64,000 bases of DNA from Streptomyces sp. CNH099 (GCA_000514715.1 AZWL01000012.1:62001-126000), one strand, 5' to 3'. Numbered from the stretch's first letter, positions 35,606 through 44,347 are shown. The notes: a model not told the origin generated them from the sequence alone. Translations and numbers: made by a program.

Positions 35606-37009
35606 ATGAGCGCTCAGGCAGTCAGGGACGAGGCAGCCGGTGACGAGGCCGTGCGGGCCGCACTCCGCACCGGCCTGCCCGCGGCGGCGGTGCTGACCGA
35701 CCCGGACGTCACCGCCGCGTACGCGGGCGACATGGCCGGGTTCTGCCCCTCCGGCACGCCCGCGGCGGTCGTGCTGCCGCAGACGGTCGAGCAGGTGCAG
35801 CACGTCATGCGCACGGCGACCGCGCTGCGGGTCCCCGTCGTCCCGCAGGGCGCCCGCACCGGGCTGTCCGGCGGGGCCAACGCGGGCGACGGCGCCATCG
35901 TGCTGTCCTTCGTGAAGATGGACCGCATCCTGGAGATCGACCCGGTCAACCGCATCGCCGTCGTCGAACCCGGCGTCGTCAACGCCGCCCTCTCCCGCGC
36001 CGTCGCCGCCCGCGGCCTGTTCTACCCGCCGGACCCGTCGAGCTGGGAGACCTGCACGATCGGCGGCAACATCGGCACCGGCTCCGGCGGCCTGTGCTGC
36101 GTGAAGTACGGCGTGACCGCCGAGTACGTCCTCGGCCTCGACGTCGTCCTCGCCGACGGCCGGCTGCTGACCACCGGCCGCCGCACGGCGAAGGGCGTCG
36201 CCGGCTACGACCTCACCCGGCTGTTCGTCGGCTCGGAGGGCAGCCTGGGCGCGGTGGTCGGCGCGACGCTCGCCCTCAAGCCGGCGCCGGCCCCGCAGCT
36301 GGCGCTGGCGGCGGAGTTCCCGTCCGCGGCGGCGGCGTGCGACGCGATCTGCCGGATCATGGCGGGCGGGCACGTCCCGTCGCTGCTGGAGCTGATGGAC
36401 CGTACGACGGTACGGGCCGTCAACGCCCTGACGAAGATGGGCCTCCCCGAAACCACCGAGGCCCTCCTCCTCGCCGCCTTCGACACCCCCGACCCCGCGT
36501 CCGACCTCGCCGCCCTCGGCGCCCTGTGCACGGCGGCCGGGGCCACGGAGGTCGTCCCGGCGGCGGACGGGCCGGAGTCGGAGCTGCTGCTCGCCGGCCG
36601 CCGCGCGGCGCTGCCCGCGCTGGAGGCGATGACCGGCACGACGATGATCGACGACGTCTGCGTCCCCCGCAGCCGCCTCGGCGACTTCCTCGACGGCGTC
36701 GCCGCCATCGCCGACACGTACGCCCTGACCATCGGCACCTGCGTCCACGCCGGCGACGGCAACACCCACCCCAACGTCTGCTTCGACCCCCGCGACCCGG
36801 ACGAGACGGCCCGGGCCCGGCAGTCGTTCGACGCCATCATGGCGCTGGGCCTGGAGCTGGGCGGCACGATCACGGGGGAGCACGGGGTGGGGCTGCTGAA
36901 GAAGGAGTGGCTGGCGAAGGAGCTGGGCCCGGTGGGGCTGGAGTTGCAGCGGGACATCAAGCGGGTCTTCGACCCGCTGGACATCATGAACCCGGGCAAG
37001 CTGTTCTGA
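35606..37009 (+). CDS. FAD-linked oxidase, GlcD/D-2-hydroxyacid dehydrogenase type
   Basis: The 467-residue flavoprotein is of the VAO/PCMH fold. The FAD-binding part has VVPQGARTGLSGGANAGDGA and TIGGNIGTGSGGLCCVKYGVT, and the C-terminal FAD-oxidase domain has CVHAGDGNTHPNV and TITGEHGVGLLKKEW. It oxidises a 2-hydroxy acid (glycolate, D-lactate or similar) and passes electrons to the respiratory chain or a partner Fe-S protein. No glcE/glcF-like partner is adjacent. The start at ATG 35606 has GGAG close upstream; ATG 35591 is less likely. Confidence 0.9.
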   Translation: MSAQAVRDEAAGDEAVRAALRTGLPAAAVLTDPDVTAAYAGDMAGFCPSGTPAAVVLPQTVEQVQHVMRTATALRVPVVPQGARTGLSGGANAGDGAIVLSFVKMDRILEIDPVNRIAVVEPGVVNAALSRAVAARGLFYPPDPSSWETCTIGGNIGTGSGGLCCVKYGVTAEYVLGLDVVLADGRLLTTGRRTAKGVAGYDLTRLFVGSEGSLGAVVGATLALKPAPAPQLALAAEFPSAAAACDAICRIMAGGHVPSLLELMDRTTVRAVNALTKMGLPETTEALLLAAFDTPDPASDLAALGALCTAAGATEVVPAADGPESELLLAGRRAALPALEAMTGTTMIDDVCVPRSRLGDFLDGVAAIADTYALTIGTCVHAGDGNTHPNVCFDPRDPDETARARQSFDAIMALGLELGGTITGEHGVGLLKKEWLAKELGPVGLELQRDIKRVFDPLDIMNPGKLF

Positions 37010-37086
37010 GCGACGCCGTGCGGCCCGCTGCGGCAGTTCACCCGGGCCGACTCCCACCACCGCAGCCGCCCCGCGCGACCCAGGCA

Positions 37087-37221
37087 CCGCACCGCTACCT
37101 GCGCTGGCGCAACACCAGCGCCCGCCACCCGGACGTACTCGCCGCCCAACGCAAGGTACGCACCCGCCCTCGCAGCGAAAAGGGCATCCGCTGGGGCGGG
37201 CGCCCCCTCAACACCGCAGCC
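37087..37221 (+). pseudogene. IS630-like transposase C-terminal remnant
   Basis: A short in-frame stretch reads YLRWRNTSARHPDVLAAQR then KVRTRPRSEKGIRWGGRPL, resembling the C-terminal end of IS630-type transposases common in Streptomyces (RWRNANARHPDVLAAQR pattern). No start, no catalytic DDE residues and no terminal repeats are visible; it is a decayed end piece. It lies within 287 bp of otherwise empty DNA at the left edge of the accessory region. Family assignment is from memory of the motif. Confidence 0.45.
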
Positions 37222-37296
37222 CGGCCCACCGCGAACCGCAGCTCCCGACCGCCGACGGGGCGAGTTGCAGGAGAAGGACAGCGGCAGAAGGACGAC

Positions 37297-37674
37297 TCAG
37301 AGGGCGAACGGCTCGATCTCCCCCGCGAAGACGATGACCTGGTCGATGAGGCTCCGTCGCAGATGGACGACGTCCGTTCCCGCCAGGCGGGGCCCTCCGT
37401 CAGGCGTGGTGAAGACCCACTGGTACCGGGCCCATTCGTCCGGCATGTCCACCGCTGAGCAGCGCACCATCGTGCCGGCCCCCGCCGGGTGGCGCCGGAT
37501 GTCCAGCACGAACCGCTCGACCGCCGCGATTCCTTCGCTGCGACCCAGCGGTCCCCAGAAGACCACGTCCGAGGTCAGGGCCTGGGAGAGCAGGGCAGTC
37601 ACATGGCTGTCGTCCGAGGCGTTGAACGCGGAGATGAACGTGTCGATCGCGGAGCGTGCGGTCTCTTCCTGCAT
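37297..37674 (-). CDS. SnoaL-like/NTF2-fold protein
   Basis: The 125-residue protein has the cone-shaped NTF2-like fold: a start helix (ARSAIDTFISAFNASD), then ALTSDVVFWGPLGRSEGIAAVERFV, and a beta sheet ending TDVVHLRRSLIDQVIVFAGEIEP. Such small proteins are often SnoaL-type isomerases or cyclases, or regulatory domains without activity. No signal peptide is visible. It is a single gene, facing the transposase remnant. I cannot name a substrate. Confidence 0.75.
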   Translation of the reverse strand: MQEETARSAIDTFISAFNASDDSHVTALLSQALTSDVVFWGPLGRSEGIAAVERFVLDIRRHPAGAGTMVRCSAVDMPDEWARYQWVFTTPDGGPRLAGTDVVHLRRSLIDQVIVFAGEIEPFAL

Positions 37675-37899
37675 GCCCCAGTATTACCAGTCGTTTCGCG
37701 TGCGCTCGTCCCCCGGTCACAGCACTACATGAGCGTTGAACGCTACCGGGACCGCTACGCGGCCGGGGCCGGGGCCGTGACGAAGAGCCGAAGAACTGCT
37801 CTGCCAGCCCAAGAACGCTCTCGAATTGTCGTCCCGGCTCTCGGTTTCAGGGCTCCGCCCTTGCCGTACGCGATCGGCAGAGCCGGGACGGCAGGGTGC

Positions 37900-38337
37900 T
37901 CAGCCCTGGTGGCGGACTTCGGCCCAGACGGTCTTGACGGCGGCATGCGGCTGGAAACACCCCCACCGTTCCGCGAACGCCGCCACGAGCACCAGCCCCC
38001 GCCCACCGCCGCTGTCCCCGGCGGGGGCGGGGAACGGGGCGGTGGGCACGGGGCGCTCCGGACGGGCGTCGGAGACCTCGATCCGTACGACGCGCTCCCC
38101 CAGGAACAGCCGCAGCCGGAAGTACCGCCCCGGAAACCGCCCGTGCACGGCCGCGTTGGCGGCCAGCTCGGCGGTCACGGCGGCGACGGCCCGGGCGGTG
38201 GGCGAAGTGCGGGGGATGCCCCACTCGCCGAGCTGGTGCACGACGAGGAGCCGGGCGCGGCGGGCGCCGCGGGGGGTGGGGCTGAAGAGCGCGGAGAGGG
38301 CGGCGGGGTGGGTGGCCTCGGCGGTTGGTGGATGCAT
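37900..38337 (-). CDS. ATP-binding anti-sigma/regulatory protein (HATPase_c)
   Basis: The 145-residue GHKL-ATPase domain protein is like RsbW/SpoIIAB relatives of Streptomyces. The N-box is AVTAELAANAAVHG (Asn present), the G1-like region is RIEVSDARPERPVP and the G2 box is GGGRGLVLVAAFAERWG. It is divergent, across ~170 bp, from an XRE-DUF397 pair. This trio is a recurring streptomycete locus type (compare abaA and whiJ clusters) linked to developmental control. It may bind a sigma factor or act as a protein kinase on an anti-anti-sigma factor; the partner is not here. Confidence 0.82.
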   Translation of the reverse strand: MHPPTAEATHPAALSALFSPTPRGARRARLLVVHQLGEWGIPRTSPTARAVAAVTAELAANAAVHGRFPGRYFRLRLFLGERVVRIEVSDARPERPVPTAPFPAPAGDSGGGRGLVLVAAFAERWGCFQPHAAVKTVWAEVRHQG

Positions 38338-38507
38338 GGGGCAACGGTGGCGGGAGGCGGCGAAAGGCCGGCAGGGTCGCCGAACTTCAGGACCGTGACG
38401 TACGAACGGGGACGGGCTTTGTACGACCCGATGCCCAGAACCCCGGCCGGTGCGTGTCGTTGTACCCGGGTAGCACGCGCGTACGACGAGACAGGGGCGT
38501 GGGACAG

Positions 38508-39350
38508 ATGGGGAACAACCGCCGCCGGGGGACTCGCACCAACGAGGACGACAGGCCGGGCAGTTGGGTTGCGTACGGCAAGCTGCTGAAGTTCTTCCGC
38601 ACGAAGGCGGAGCTGACACAGGAGGAGTTGGCCGAGCGGATCAGGTATTCGCAGGACCACTGCGCGTCGGTGGAGCAGGGACGGCGCCCGGCGAGGGCGG
38701 AGTTCACGGGGCGGGCGGAGGAGGCGGTGGAGGCGGGGGGTGTGTTGTGGGAGTTGCAGGAGGAGGTGGATCTCGCCCAGTTGCCGACGTTCTTCCACGA
38801 CTTGGCGGCCCTGGAGAAGGAGGCGGTGGTCCGGTTCTCCTACGACCCCCTTGTGATCCCGGGGTTACTTCAGACGGAGGACTACGCAAGAACCCTACTC
38901 AGCGCCGCCTACCCGCCCCTCGATGACGACACGGTCGAAGAGTGGTTGACGGCACGCCTCGCCCGGCAGGCGCTGCTCACCCGCAAGAAGCCCCTGGCGG
39001 TGTTCTCCTTCATCATCGAGGAGGCGACGCTGCGCCGGATGGTGGGGGGCCACCAGGTGATGCGAGCGCAGCTCCACCGGTTGCTGGAGTGTGCCAAGCT
39101 GCGCAACGTCGACATTCAGGTCATGCCCTCGTCACGAGCGGTGCACGGCGGCCTGAACGGGCACATGGTGCTGCTGGAGGCGGCCGACGGACGGCAGTTC
39201 GTCTACGTCGACTCGCAGGGTTGCGTGATGTCCCGTGCTGGCCGGGAACAGACCGGCGCCTTCTGGCTCCGCTACGGTTCAATGCGCGCGTTCGCACTCA
39301 GCACCGAGGAGTCGGTCCGCCTCATCGAGCAAGTGGCAGGAGAGCTATGA
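38508..39350 (+). CDS. XRE family regulator with DUF5753 domain (WhiJ-like)
   Basis: The 280-residue protein has an N-terminal helix-turn-helix (LLKFFRTKAELTQEELAERI and SQDHCASVEQGRRP) and a DUF5753 ligand-like C-terminal domain (VIPGLLQTEDYARTLL, RQALLTRKKPLAVFSFIIEEATLRR and IQVMPSSRAVHGGLNG). WhiJ-type proteins work with small DUF397 proteins and BldB-like factors in development. The stop overlaps the DUF397 start as ATGA, so the pair is translationally coupled. ATG 38508 is chosen; GTG 38499 is possible. Confidence 0.88.
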   Translation: MGNNRRRGTRTNEDDRPGSWVAYGKLLKFFRTKAELTQEELAERIRYSQDHCASVEQGRRPARAEFTGRAEEAVEAGGVLWELQEEVDLAQLPTFFHDLAALEKEAVVRFSYDPLVIPGLLQTEDYARTLLSAAYPPLDDDTVEEWLTARLARQALLTRKKPLAVFSFIIEEATLRRMVGGHQVMRAQLHRLLECAKLRNVDIQVMPSSRAVHGGLNGHMVLLEAADGRQFVYVDSQGCVMSRAGREQTGAFWLRYGSMRAFALSTEESVRLIEQVAGEL

Positions 39351-39613
39351 GTAACACCGAGACCGAGGTCCAGGCGCCGGGGTTGTCCTGGTTCAAGTCG
39401 AGCTACAGCGGCCAGGATGGCGGCGACTGCATCGAGGTAGCCCTGACCTGGTCCAAGTCGAGCTACAGCAGCCCGCAGGGCGGCGACTGCATCGAAGTCG
39501 CCCCCACCCCCCACACCGTCCACGTACGCGACTCGAAGGACCCCGAGGGCCCCATACTCCGCTTCACCCCCGACGCCTGGGCCGACTTCCTCACGTACGC
39601 CCGCACCCTCTGA
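39347..39613 (+). CDS. DUF397 protein with duplicated core motif
   Basis: The 88-residue acidic partner of the XRE regulator has the DUF397 signature W-x-KSSYS...GGDCIEVA twice in tandem, at residues ~15-34 and 35-54, followed by the usual HVRDSKDPEGPILRF and AWADFLTYARTL. Normal members have one copy and about 60-70 residues. The unit is exactly 60 bp (39389-39448 and 39449-39508), and the two copies differ at only some third positions and a few residues. DUF397 proteins may act as antitoxins or co-regulators. Confidence 0.88.
   Translation: MSNTETEVQAPGLSWFKSSYSGQDGGDCIEVALTWSKSSYSSPQGGDCIEVAPTPHTVHVRDSKDPEGPILRFTPDAWADFLTYARTL
39389..39508 (+). repeat. 60-bp in-frame tandem duplication in the DUF397 gene
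   Basis: Two adjacent 60-bp copies each encode 20 residues of the DUF397 core (W-x-KSSYS, then GGDCIEVA). The second copy has diverged at scattered bases, so the duplication is not brand new, but the frame and key residues are kept in both. Confidence 0.9.
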
Positions 39614-39752
39614 GGCACCCCGCCCACACCGCACGCCGCGGGCTGCCCGCAGCTCGCGGCACGCGGCGTGCCGTGTGCGCGTACACCCTGACGACACCGA
39701 CCGGCTGAGCGATCTGCCGTCCATGCGAGGACCCACCGGATAGGTTCATCCC

Positions 39753-40735
39753 ATGCCCAGCCGTCTCCTCGAACTGCGCGTCGAGAACTTCCGCAGCCTG
39801 CGCGACGTACGCGTCCCTCTCGGTCCGCTGACCGTGCTGGTGGGGCCGAACGGCGTGGGCAAGTCGAACGTGCTGAAGGTCTTCGACTTCCTCGCCGACA
39901 TCATCCGTACGGACCTCCAGCCCGCTCTCGACGCCCGAGGGGGATTCGACGAGGTCGCCTTTTGGGGCGGCCACAAGCCGCCGACGTTCATGCGCGTCCG
40001 CCTCACAGCCACCTGGACGACCAACGCCGCACTCACTGCGCCTGACGAGTACAGCCTGACGATCAGGCGCCGATCGCTGCCCGCGAGGTTTTCGACGTCG
40101 ACGTGTCCGCGGCCCGGCTGCCCGCTCGCCTGCGTGGCGCAGATATGGCGACATTTGCGCCGCACGCCGAGAACCTGGCTGCCTTCCTCATCCACCTGAG
40201 TGGCTTGGAAGAAATCTGGGAGAACCTTGTCGAGGATGCCCGGCGGTGCCTTCCCCAACTGGAGAACATCGAATTCGAGGAGGCCGGCGGTTCTGTCGAT
40301 CAGCTGATCGTCGTCCTGCGCGAGCGTGGCCTGCGGCACCTGACGCCGCTGGCCGACGCCTCCTACGGCACGGTCCGGCTGCTGGGCCTTCTCGCCCTGC
40401 TTTATGATCCCCACCCGCCGGCCTTCACATGTATCGAAGAGATCGACCACGGGCTGCACCCGCAGGCGCTGGAACTCATCGTACAGCGGCTGCGGGAAGC
40501 ATCCGAGCGAACCCAGTTCATCGTCGCCACACGCTCCCCTGCACTCGTGAATCGGCTTCGTCCGGACGAGTTCATCGTGTGTGACCGGGACGACGAGAGC
40601 GCGTCCATCATTCCGGCACTGACCGCGAGGGAAATGGAGGGAATCGTCGAATCGCCCATTACGGAATCTCAGGACTGTTCTGTTTCACTCTCGATCGGTA
40701 CACTTCGGCGGGATGGTGTTACCGTCCCTCAGTAG
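39753..40735 (+). pseudogene. AAA family ATPase (SMC/RecF-like), frameshifted and internally deleted
   Basis: The N-terminal part (39753 to ~40060) reads RLLELRVENFRSLRDVRVPL with a Walker A GPNGVGKS (31-38). The C-terminal part, in another frame (to 40735), has a degenerate ABC-like signature ADASYGTVRLLGLL, a Walker B CIEEIDHGLHP and a D-loop/switch region VATRSPALV. Around 40060-40110 the frame changes and the ~60-100 residues usual between the halves are missing. The product is therefore broken in two. Intact relatives are stand-alone or defence-associated ATPases. The 3' end overlaps the convergent deformylase fusion gene by 17 bp. Confidence 0.75.
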
Positions 40736-42212
40736 TGCGCCTTGCGTCGTAGCTCCATCTTTGGCCGGTGCCGCGGTACTCTTCCACCGGGATCGGGGTG
40801 ACGCCTCGGCGCATCCGATCTCGATAAAGAATACCTGCCAAGTGGTCTACTTCGTGAGCGACGAGGCGGGCTTGACCATGGGAAAAGCGGGACAGTCTGG
40901 GGGTGCCTTCTAGGTCGCAGTGAGCGACGACGATGGAGAGGGCGCGGGGGACGAGTCCGCGCACGTCGAAGAAGCTCAGGCAGCCCTCGTATTGTTCGTC
41001 CTGTTCTGCTGAGGATTCCACGATCGTGGCATTCAGCAGAATGATGGCGTCTGCGTCAGCGTCGGGCGGCAGGATGACGGCTGCGGAACGATCGATGCCG
41101 AGTTGGGGTGCGGCGATTCCCATGCCTTTTCCGAAGGTGTGCAGTTGCCGTACTCGGTCGGTGGCGGTGATGAGTTCGCGGATCACGCGCTTTGCTTCGT
41201 CCTCCTCGCCCGGAAGGCCGAAGGGGCGGGCAGCACCAGCGAGAATCGGATTTCCTAGCTGTTTGATTCCGGCGTTCGCCATTGCTTGGCTGGCGGCGAT
41301 CGCGTCCACTGTTTTTTCTGCTTTCTGTGTGTGTTGGTCATTCAGGCGCCATTCGACGCGGTATCGCGCATGCAGAGGCGGGTCGACTGTGCTCCAGGTG
41401 AATACTGTCTGGTCGTTTCTGCTCGACTGTTGGAGGGGTGTGCGAAGGGGGGCCACGTCCGCGCTCATTGATGTCTCGGTGCCCCACACTGTCGGTGCGG
41501 CGTCGGCGGGGAATGCTAGTTCAACGGACAGGTGGCGGGTCGGCAGCCTGATTGCGCGTTGGAACCAATCTCCCCATTTCTGATCGCTGACGCTGTAGGA
41601 GTAAGTGATCTCTGCCTGTTGGCCTGGGTAGAGGGGAAAGCGGCTCGTGGGGTTCTGGAACTGGAGCCAGACTTCCTTGAATGCGTCACGGTCGTGCTTG
41701 ACAGTCCATTCCATTGGCTCGACCCCGCAGTGAGCTTCTAAGCCCAGTTCGTCCCAGGTGAGGGGGAATTTGCGGTATAGGGCGTTCGAGTGTTCCGGGT
41801 TGGCGGGGTAGCGGTCCACTGCGATGCGTACGAGGTAGCGAGTGACGGGCTCGGTGCCGTCGTTCCGCAGGAGTCTGCGCATCCGCAGGTGATAGGTGCC
41901 GCTGTTGTAGGCGAGGGCGGCTTCGTCTTCCAGGACCAATAGACCTGTGCCGGTGGGGGGATCGTCTTTGTCGGGTGTGGCGGGTGTGGTGTCGGTTCGC
42001 TGCCACGCCTTCCACAGGGTTCCGGCTGCGCGCAGTTCGGTGTCCGCTCGGCGGGCGAGTTGGGCGCTGCCGTGTTCGCGGCCCGCTTCGAGGTGGCTGA
42101 CGTAGGAGGGGTCGATGTTGAGTCGGCTGGCGAGGCCCGACTTCGACAGGCCGCGAACGTTGCGCCAGTGCGTGAGTTCCGCAGCGAACGTGGCCCGTTC
42201 CTCGCTCGTCAC
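40719..42212 (-). CDS. Helix-turn-helix / beta-rich / peptide deformylase fusion protein
   Basis: The 497-residue protein has three parts. Residues ~9-63 are an XRE-type HTH (ELTHWRNVRGLSKSGLASRL, DPSYVSHLEAGRE). Residues ~90-295 are a beta-strand-rich domain I do not recognise (YHLRMRRLLRNDG, ITYSYSVSDQKWGDWFQRA, ARYRVEWRLND). Residues ~315-475 are a peptide deformylase with all three active motifs: GMGIAAPQLG (363-372), EGCLS (409-413; metal Cys411) and HEVDH (453-457). The enzyme should be able to bind Fe/Zn and remove formyl groups. A housekeeping deformylase is ~200 residues with no HTH. It is divergent, by 162 bp, from a four-gene sugar-modification operon. GTG 42212 is the start. Confidence 0.85.
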   Translation of the reverse strand: MTSEERATFAAELTHWRNVRGLSKSGLASRLNIDPSYVSHLEAGREHGSAQLARRADTELRAAGTLWKAWQRTDTTPATPDKDDPPTGTGLLVLEDEAALAYNSGTYHLRMRRLLRNDGTEPVTRYLVRIAVDRYPANPEHSNALYRKFPLTWDELGLEAHCGVEPMEWTVKHDRDAFKEVWLQFQNPTSRFPLYPGQQAEITYSYSVSDQKWGDWFQRAIRLPTRHLSVELAFPADAAPTVWGTETSMSADVAPLRTPLQQSSRNDQTVFTWSTVDPPLHARYRVEWRLNDQHTQKAEKTVDAIAASQAMANAGIKQLGNPILAGAARPFGLPGEEDEAKRVIRELITATDRVRQLHTFGKGMGIAAPQLGIDRSAAVILPPDADADAIILLNATIVESSAEQDEQYEGCLSFFDVRGLVPRALSIVVAHCDLEGTPRLSRFSHGQARLVAHEVDHLAGILYRDRMRRGVTPIPVEEYRGTGQRWSYDARRTTEGR

Positions 42213-42258
42213 TGGGTCGATCCTTTCCGGGAGTTCATCGGGCTCGTGGGTGAGTGCG

Positions 42259-42276
42259 CCTCATCGTTGCCTCATC
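42259..42276. promoter_or_regulatory. Direct repeat in the divergent promoter of the cassette
   Basis: CCTCATC occurs at 42259-42265 and 42270-42276, one helical turn (11 bp) apart, in the 162 bp between the HTH-deformylase gene and the RmlB-like gene. It is a candidate binding site for the HTH domain. No clear -10/-35 pair could be fixed nearby. Confidence 0.4.
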
Positions 42277-42374
42277 TCGCTTCTTTGAGGGCCAATGGTG
42301 CCAGGCGCAGGGTCTGGAGTCGCTGGGCGCCCTGGTCTGCCTCTTTGGTCCTCGATGCGTGAAGGGGGAACACC

Positions 42375-43382
42375 GTGGAAGCGGTACTGGTCACGGGCGG
42401 AGCCGGGTTCATCGGATCTCGTTTGGTCAAGCGTCTGCTGCACTTCAGTGATGTCCGCAGGGTCACTGTGCTGGACGCGCTCACCTACGCCGGCCACATC
42501 GAGAACCTGGGTGAGGCGTTCTTGTCGCCGAAGCTGGAGTTCATTCAGGGCAGTGTTCTGGATGGGCCTCTGGTCGACCGCCTCGTTCGCGAGCACTCGG
42601 CGATCGTGCACCTGGCGGCGGAGTCGCACGTGGACCGCTCGTTCTACGAGGCCGGGAACTTCCTGGCTACGAATGTGATCGGCACACATACGCTGCTCGA
42701 TGCTGCCAGACGGCACGGGACGGCCAAGGTGGTGCACGTCTCCACCGACGAGGTGTATGGGCCTGTGGTCTCCGGTGCGGCTGGTGAGGACGATCCGGTG
42801 CGGCCGACCGTGCCGTATGCGGCGTCGAAGGCGGCTAGCGACCTGGTGGCGTTGGCGTACTTCCGTACCTACGGCGTGCCGGTGTGCGTGACGCGCTCCG
42901 CCAACAACTACGGGCCGGCACAGCACCCGGAGAAGATGATCCCGCTGTTCGTCACCAGCCTGCTCAAGGATGCCAAGGTAACGCTCCATGGTGAGGGTGA
43001 GCACGTGCGGGACTGGCTGCACGTCCAGGACAACTGCAGCGCCATCGAACTCGTACTCCGCGATGGCCGGCCGGGAGAGGTGTACAACATCGGTGCCGGC
43101 ACCAATGTGACGAACAGGGATCTGACCGCCCTGATCCTCAAGGCGTGCGGCGCCGACTGGTCCTCGGTCACCTACGTACCGGACCGGCGGGCCAATGACC
43201 TCCGGTACGCGATGGACTGGTCGAAGATCCGTGCTCTCGGCTACCGCCCGCGCCGCGACCTGGCCGAGGGCATCGGGGAGACCGTCGGCTGGTATCGGGC
43301 GAACCCCGGGCGGTGGGCGCCCTTGCTGCGTAACCCCGAGGCGCTGATGCCGAAGGTCGAGTTGACGAAGGTGGACGGATGA
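42375..43382 (+). CDS. dTDP-glucose 4,6-dehydratase-like SDR enzyme (RmlB-like)
   Basis: The 335-residue extended short-chain dehydrogenase has NAD motif GGAGFIG (8-14), catalytic TDE (124-126, in STDEVYG) and YxxxK (Y148, K152). RSANNYGPAQHPEKMIPLFV and HVRDWLHVQDN are characteristic of nucleotide-sugar 4,6-dehydratases. It likely produces a 4-keto-6-deoxy sugar nucleotide, the substrate for an aminotransferase such as the one two genes downstream. No rmlA, C or D is here. GTG 42375 follows GGGGGAA. The stop overlaps the next start as ATGA. Confidence 0.9.
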   Translation: MEAVLVTGGAGFIGSRLVKRLLHFSDVRRVTVLDALTYAGHIENLGEAFLSPKLEFIQGSVLDGPLVDRLVREHSAIVHLAAESHVDRSFYEAGNFLATNVIGTHTLLDAARRHGTAKVVHVSTDEVYGPVVSGAAGEDDPVRPTVPYAASKAASDLVALAYFRTYGVPVCVTRSANNYGPAQHPEKMIPLFVTSLLKDAKVTLHGEGEHVRDWLHVQDNCSAIELVLRDGRPGEVYNIGAGTNVTNRDLTALILKACGADWSSVTYVPDRRANDLRYAMDWSKIRALGYRPRRDLAEGIGETVGWYRANPGRWAPLLRNPEALMPKVELTKVDG

Positions 43383-44347
43383 TGACCGGCAGGCGGATCA
43401 TCGTCACGGGGGTGGGCGGTGCCCCCGGCTTCGACCTGGCCAGGGCACTGCTCAGGCTCGGCCAGCGGGTGACCGCGGCCGACGCCAACCCGCTTTCCGC
43501 CGGATTGCACCTGCCCGAAGCGCTCCCCGTGGTCCTGCCGGCCGCTGACTCACCCGCGTTCGACGATCAACTCCTCACGCTGTGCCGCGAGCGCAGCGCG
43601 GAGGCGGTCATCTCGTGCGTGGAGGCGGAGCTGCCGCGGCTGCTGGCGCTGCGCTCAGCGCTGGCAGCCAGCGGAGTCCGGGTCTGGCTGCCGCCCGCCG
43701 CAGCCGTGGAGGCATGCGGGGACAAGGCCCGCTTCGCCGCCGTGCTCGCCCAGCACGCCATCCCGACCCCACGTACCTGGCTCCCGGAGCAGATCGACAC
43801 GATCCCTGAAGGGCTGCCTCTCGTCGTCAAGCCGCGGCACGAGCACGGCTCGCAGGGCATCACCTACTGCACGAGCCGCAACGAAGCGAAGATCCTTTGC
43901 CGCCTCACAGCGGATCCGCTTGTACAAGAGCGCATCGATGGAGACGAGTTCACGGCTGACTGCCTCGTCGACCACAACGCCCGCGCCTCCGTTGTCGTGC
44001 GTCGCAGACTCCTGGTGAAGGGGGGTTTGTCCATGGTCTCCGAGACGGTCCACGACCCGGAGATCACCGGCCTGGTCAAAGCCGCCTTGACCGCCGTGGG
44101 CGCCGAGGGCGTGTGCTGCATGCAGGGCTTCACCCGCGCCGGCGAGGAGCCGCGCGTGCTCCTGACGGAGGCCAACGCCCGTATCGCCGGCGGCTTTCCG
44201 CTCGCCGAAGCAGCGGGAGCCGACCTCGTCGCCCAACTGATCGCCGGCCTCTTCGAGCAGCCCGTCGATCACGCTCGGCTCCACTACAAGCCAGGCGTAC
44301 GCCTGACGAGGTACGTCGAGACACTCCGCATCGGAGGCAACCGATGA
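43379..44347 (+). CDS. ATP-grasp ligase (CarB/PylC-like)
   Basis: The 322-residue protein starts with a Rossmann-like pre-ATP-grasp domain (RRIIVTGVGGAPGFDLARALL). The ATP-grasp fold follows, with PLVVKPRHEHGSQG as the phosphate loop and LTEANARIAGGFP giving the Mg-binding Glu/Asn. Family members join a carboxylate to an amine or thiol through an acyl-phosphate. In this setting the amine could be the amino sugar made by the flanking dehydratase and aminotransferase. Both ends overlap neighbours as ATGA (43379 and 44344), showing tight coupling. The substrate pair is unknown. Confidence 0.87.
   Translation: MMTGRRIIVTGVGGAPGFDLARALLRLGQRVTAADANPLSAGLHLPEALPVVLPAADSPAFDDQLLTLCRERSAEAVISCVEAELPRLLALRSALAASGVRVWLPPAAAVEACGDKARFAAVLAQHAIPTPRTWLPEQIDTIPEGLPLVVKPRHEHGSQGITYCTSRNEAKILCRLTADPLVQERIDGDEFTADCLVDHNARASVVVRRRLLVKGGLSMVSETVHDPEITGLVKAALTAVGAEGVCCMQGFTRAGEEPRVLLTEANARIAGGFPLAEAAGADLVAQLIAGLFEQPVDHARLHYKPGVRLTRYVETLRIGGNR

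Noticed and set aside
32102..37087. Very long open frame on the minus strand (over 1600 codons)
   Set aside because: It lies opposite hppD, the acyltransferase and the FAD oxidase, all with clear domains. Its composition is His/Arg/Gly/Ala-rich, the usual antisense artefact of high-GC codon bias.
38508..39613. XRE-DUF397 pair as a simple toxin-antitoxin system
   Set aside because: Neither protein has toxin features, and the adjacent HATPase gene fits the known developmental-regulator locus type better.
40719..42212. Housekeeping peptide deformylase (def)
   Set aside because: The protein is more than twice the usual length, starts with a helix-turn-helix, and is not next to fmt or priA.
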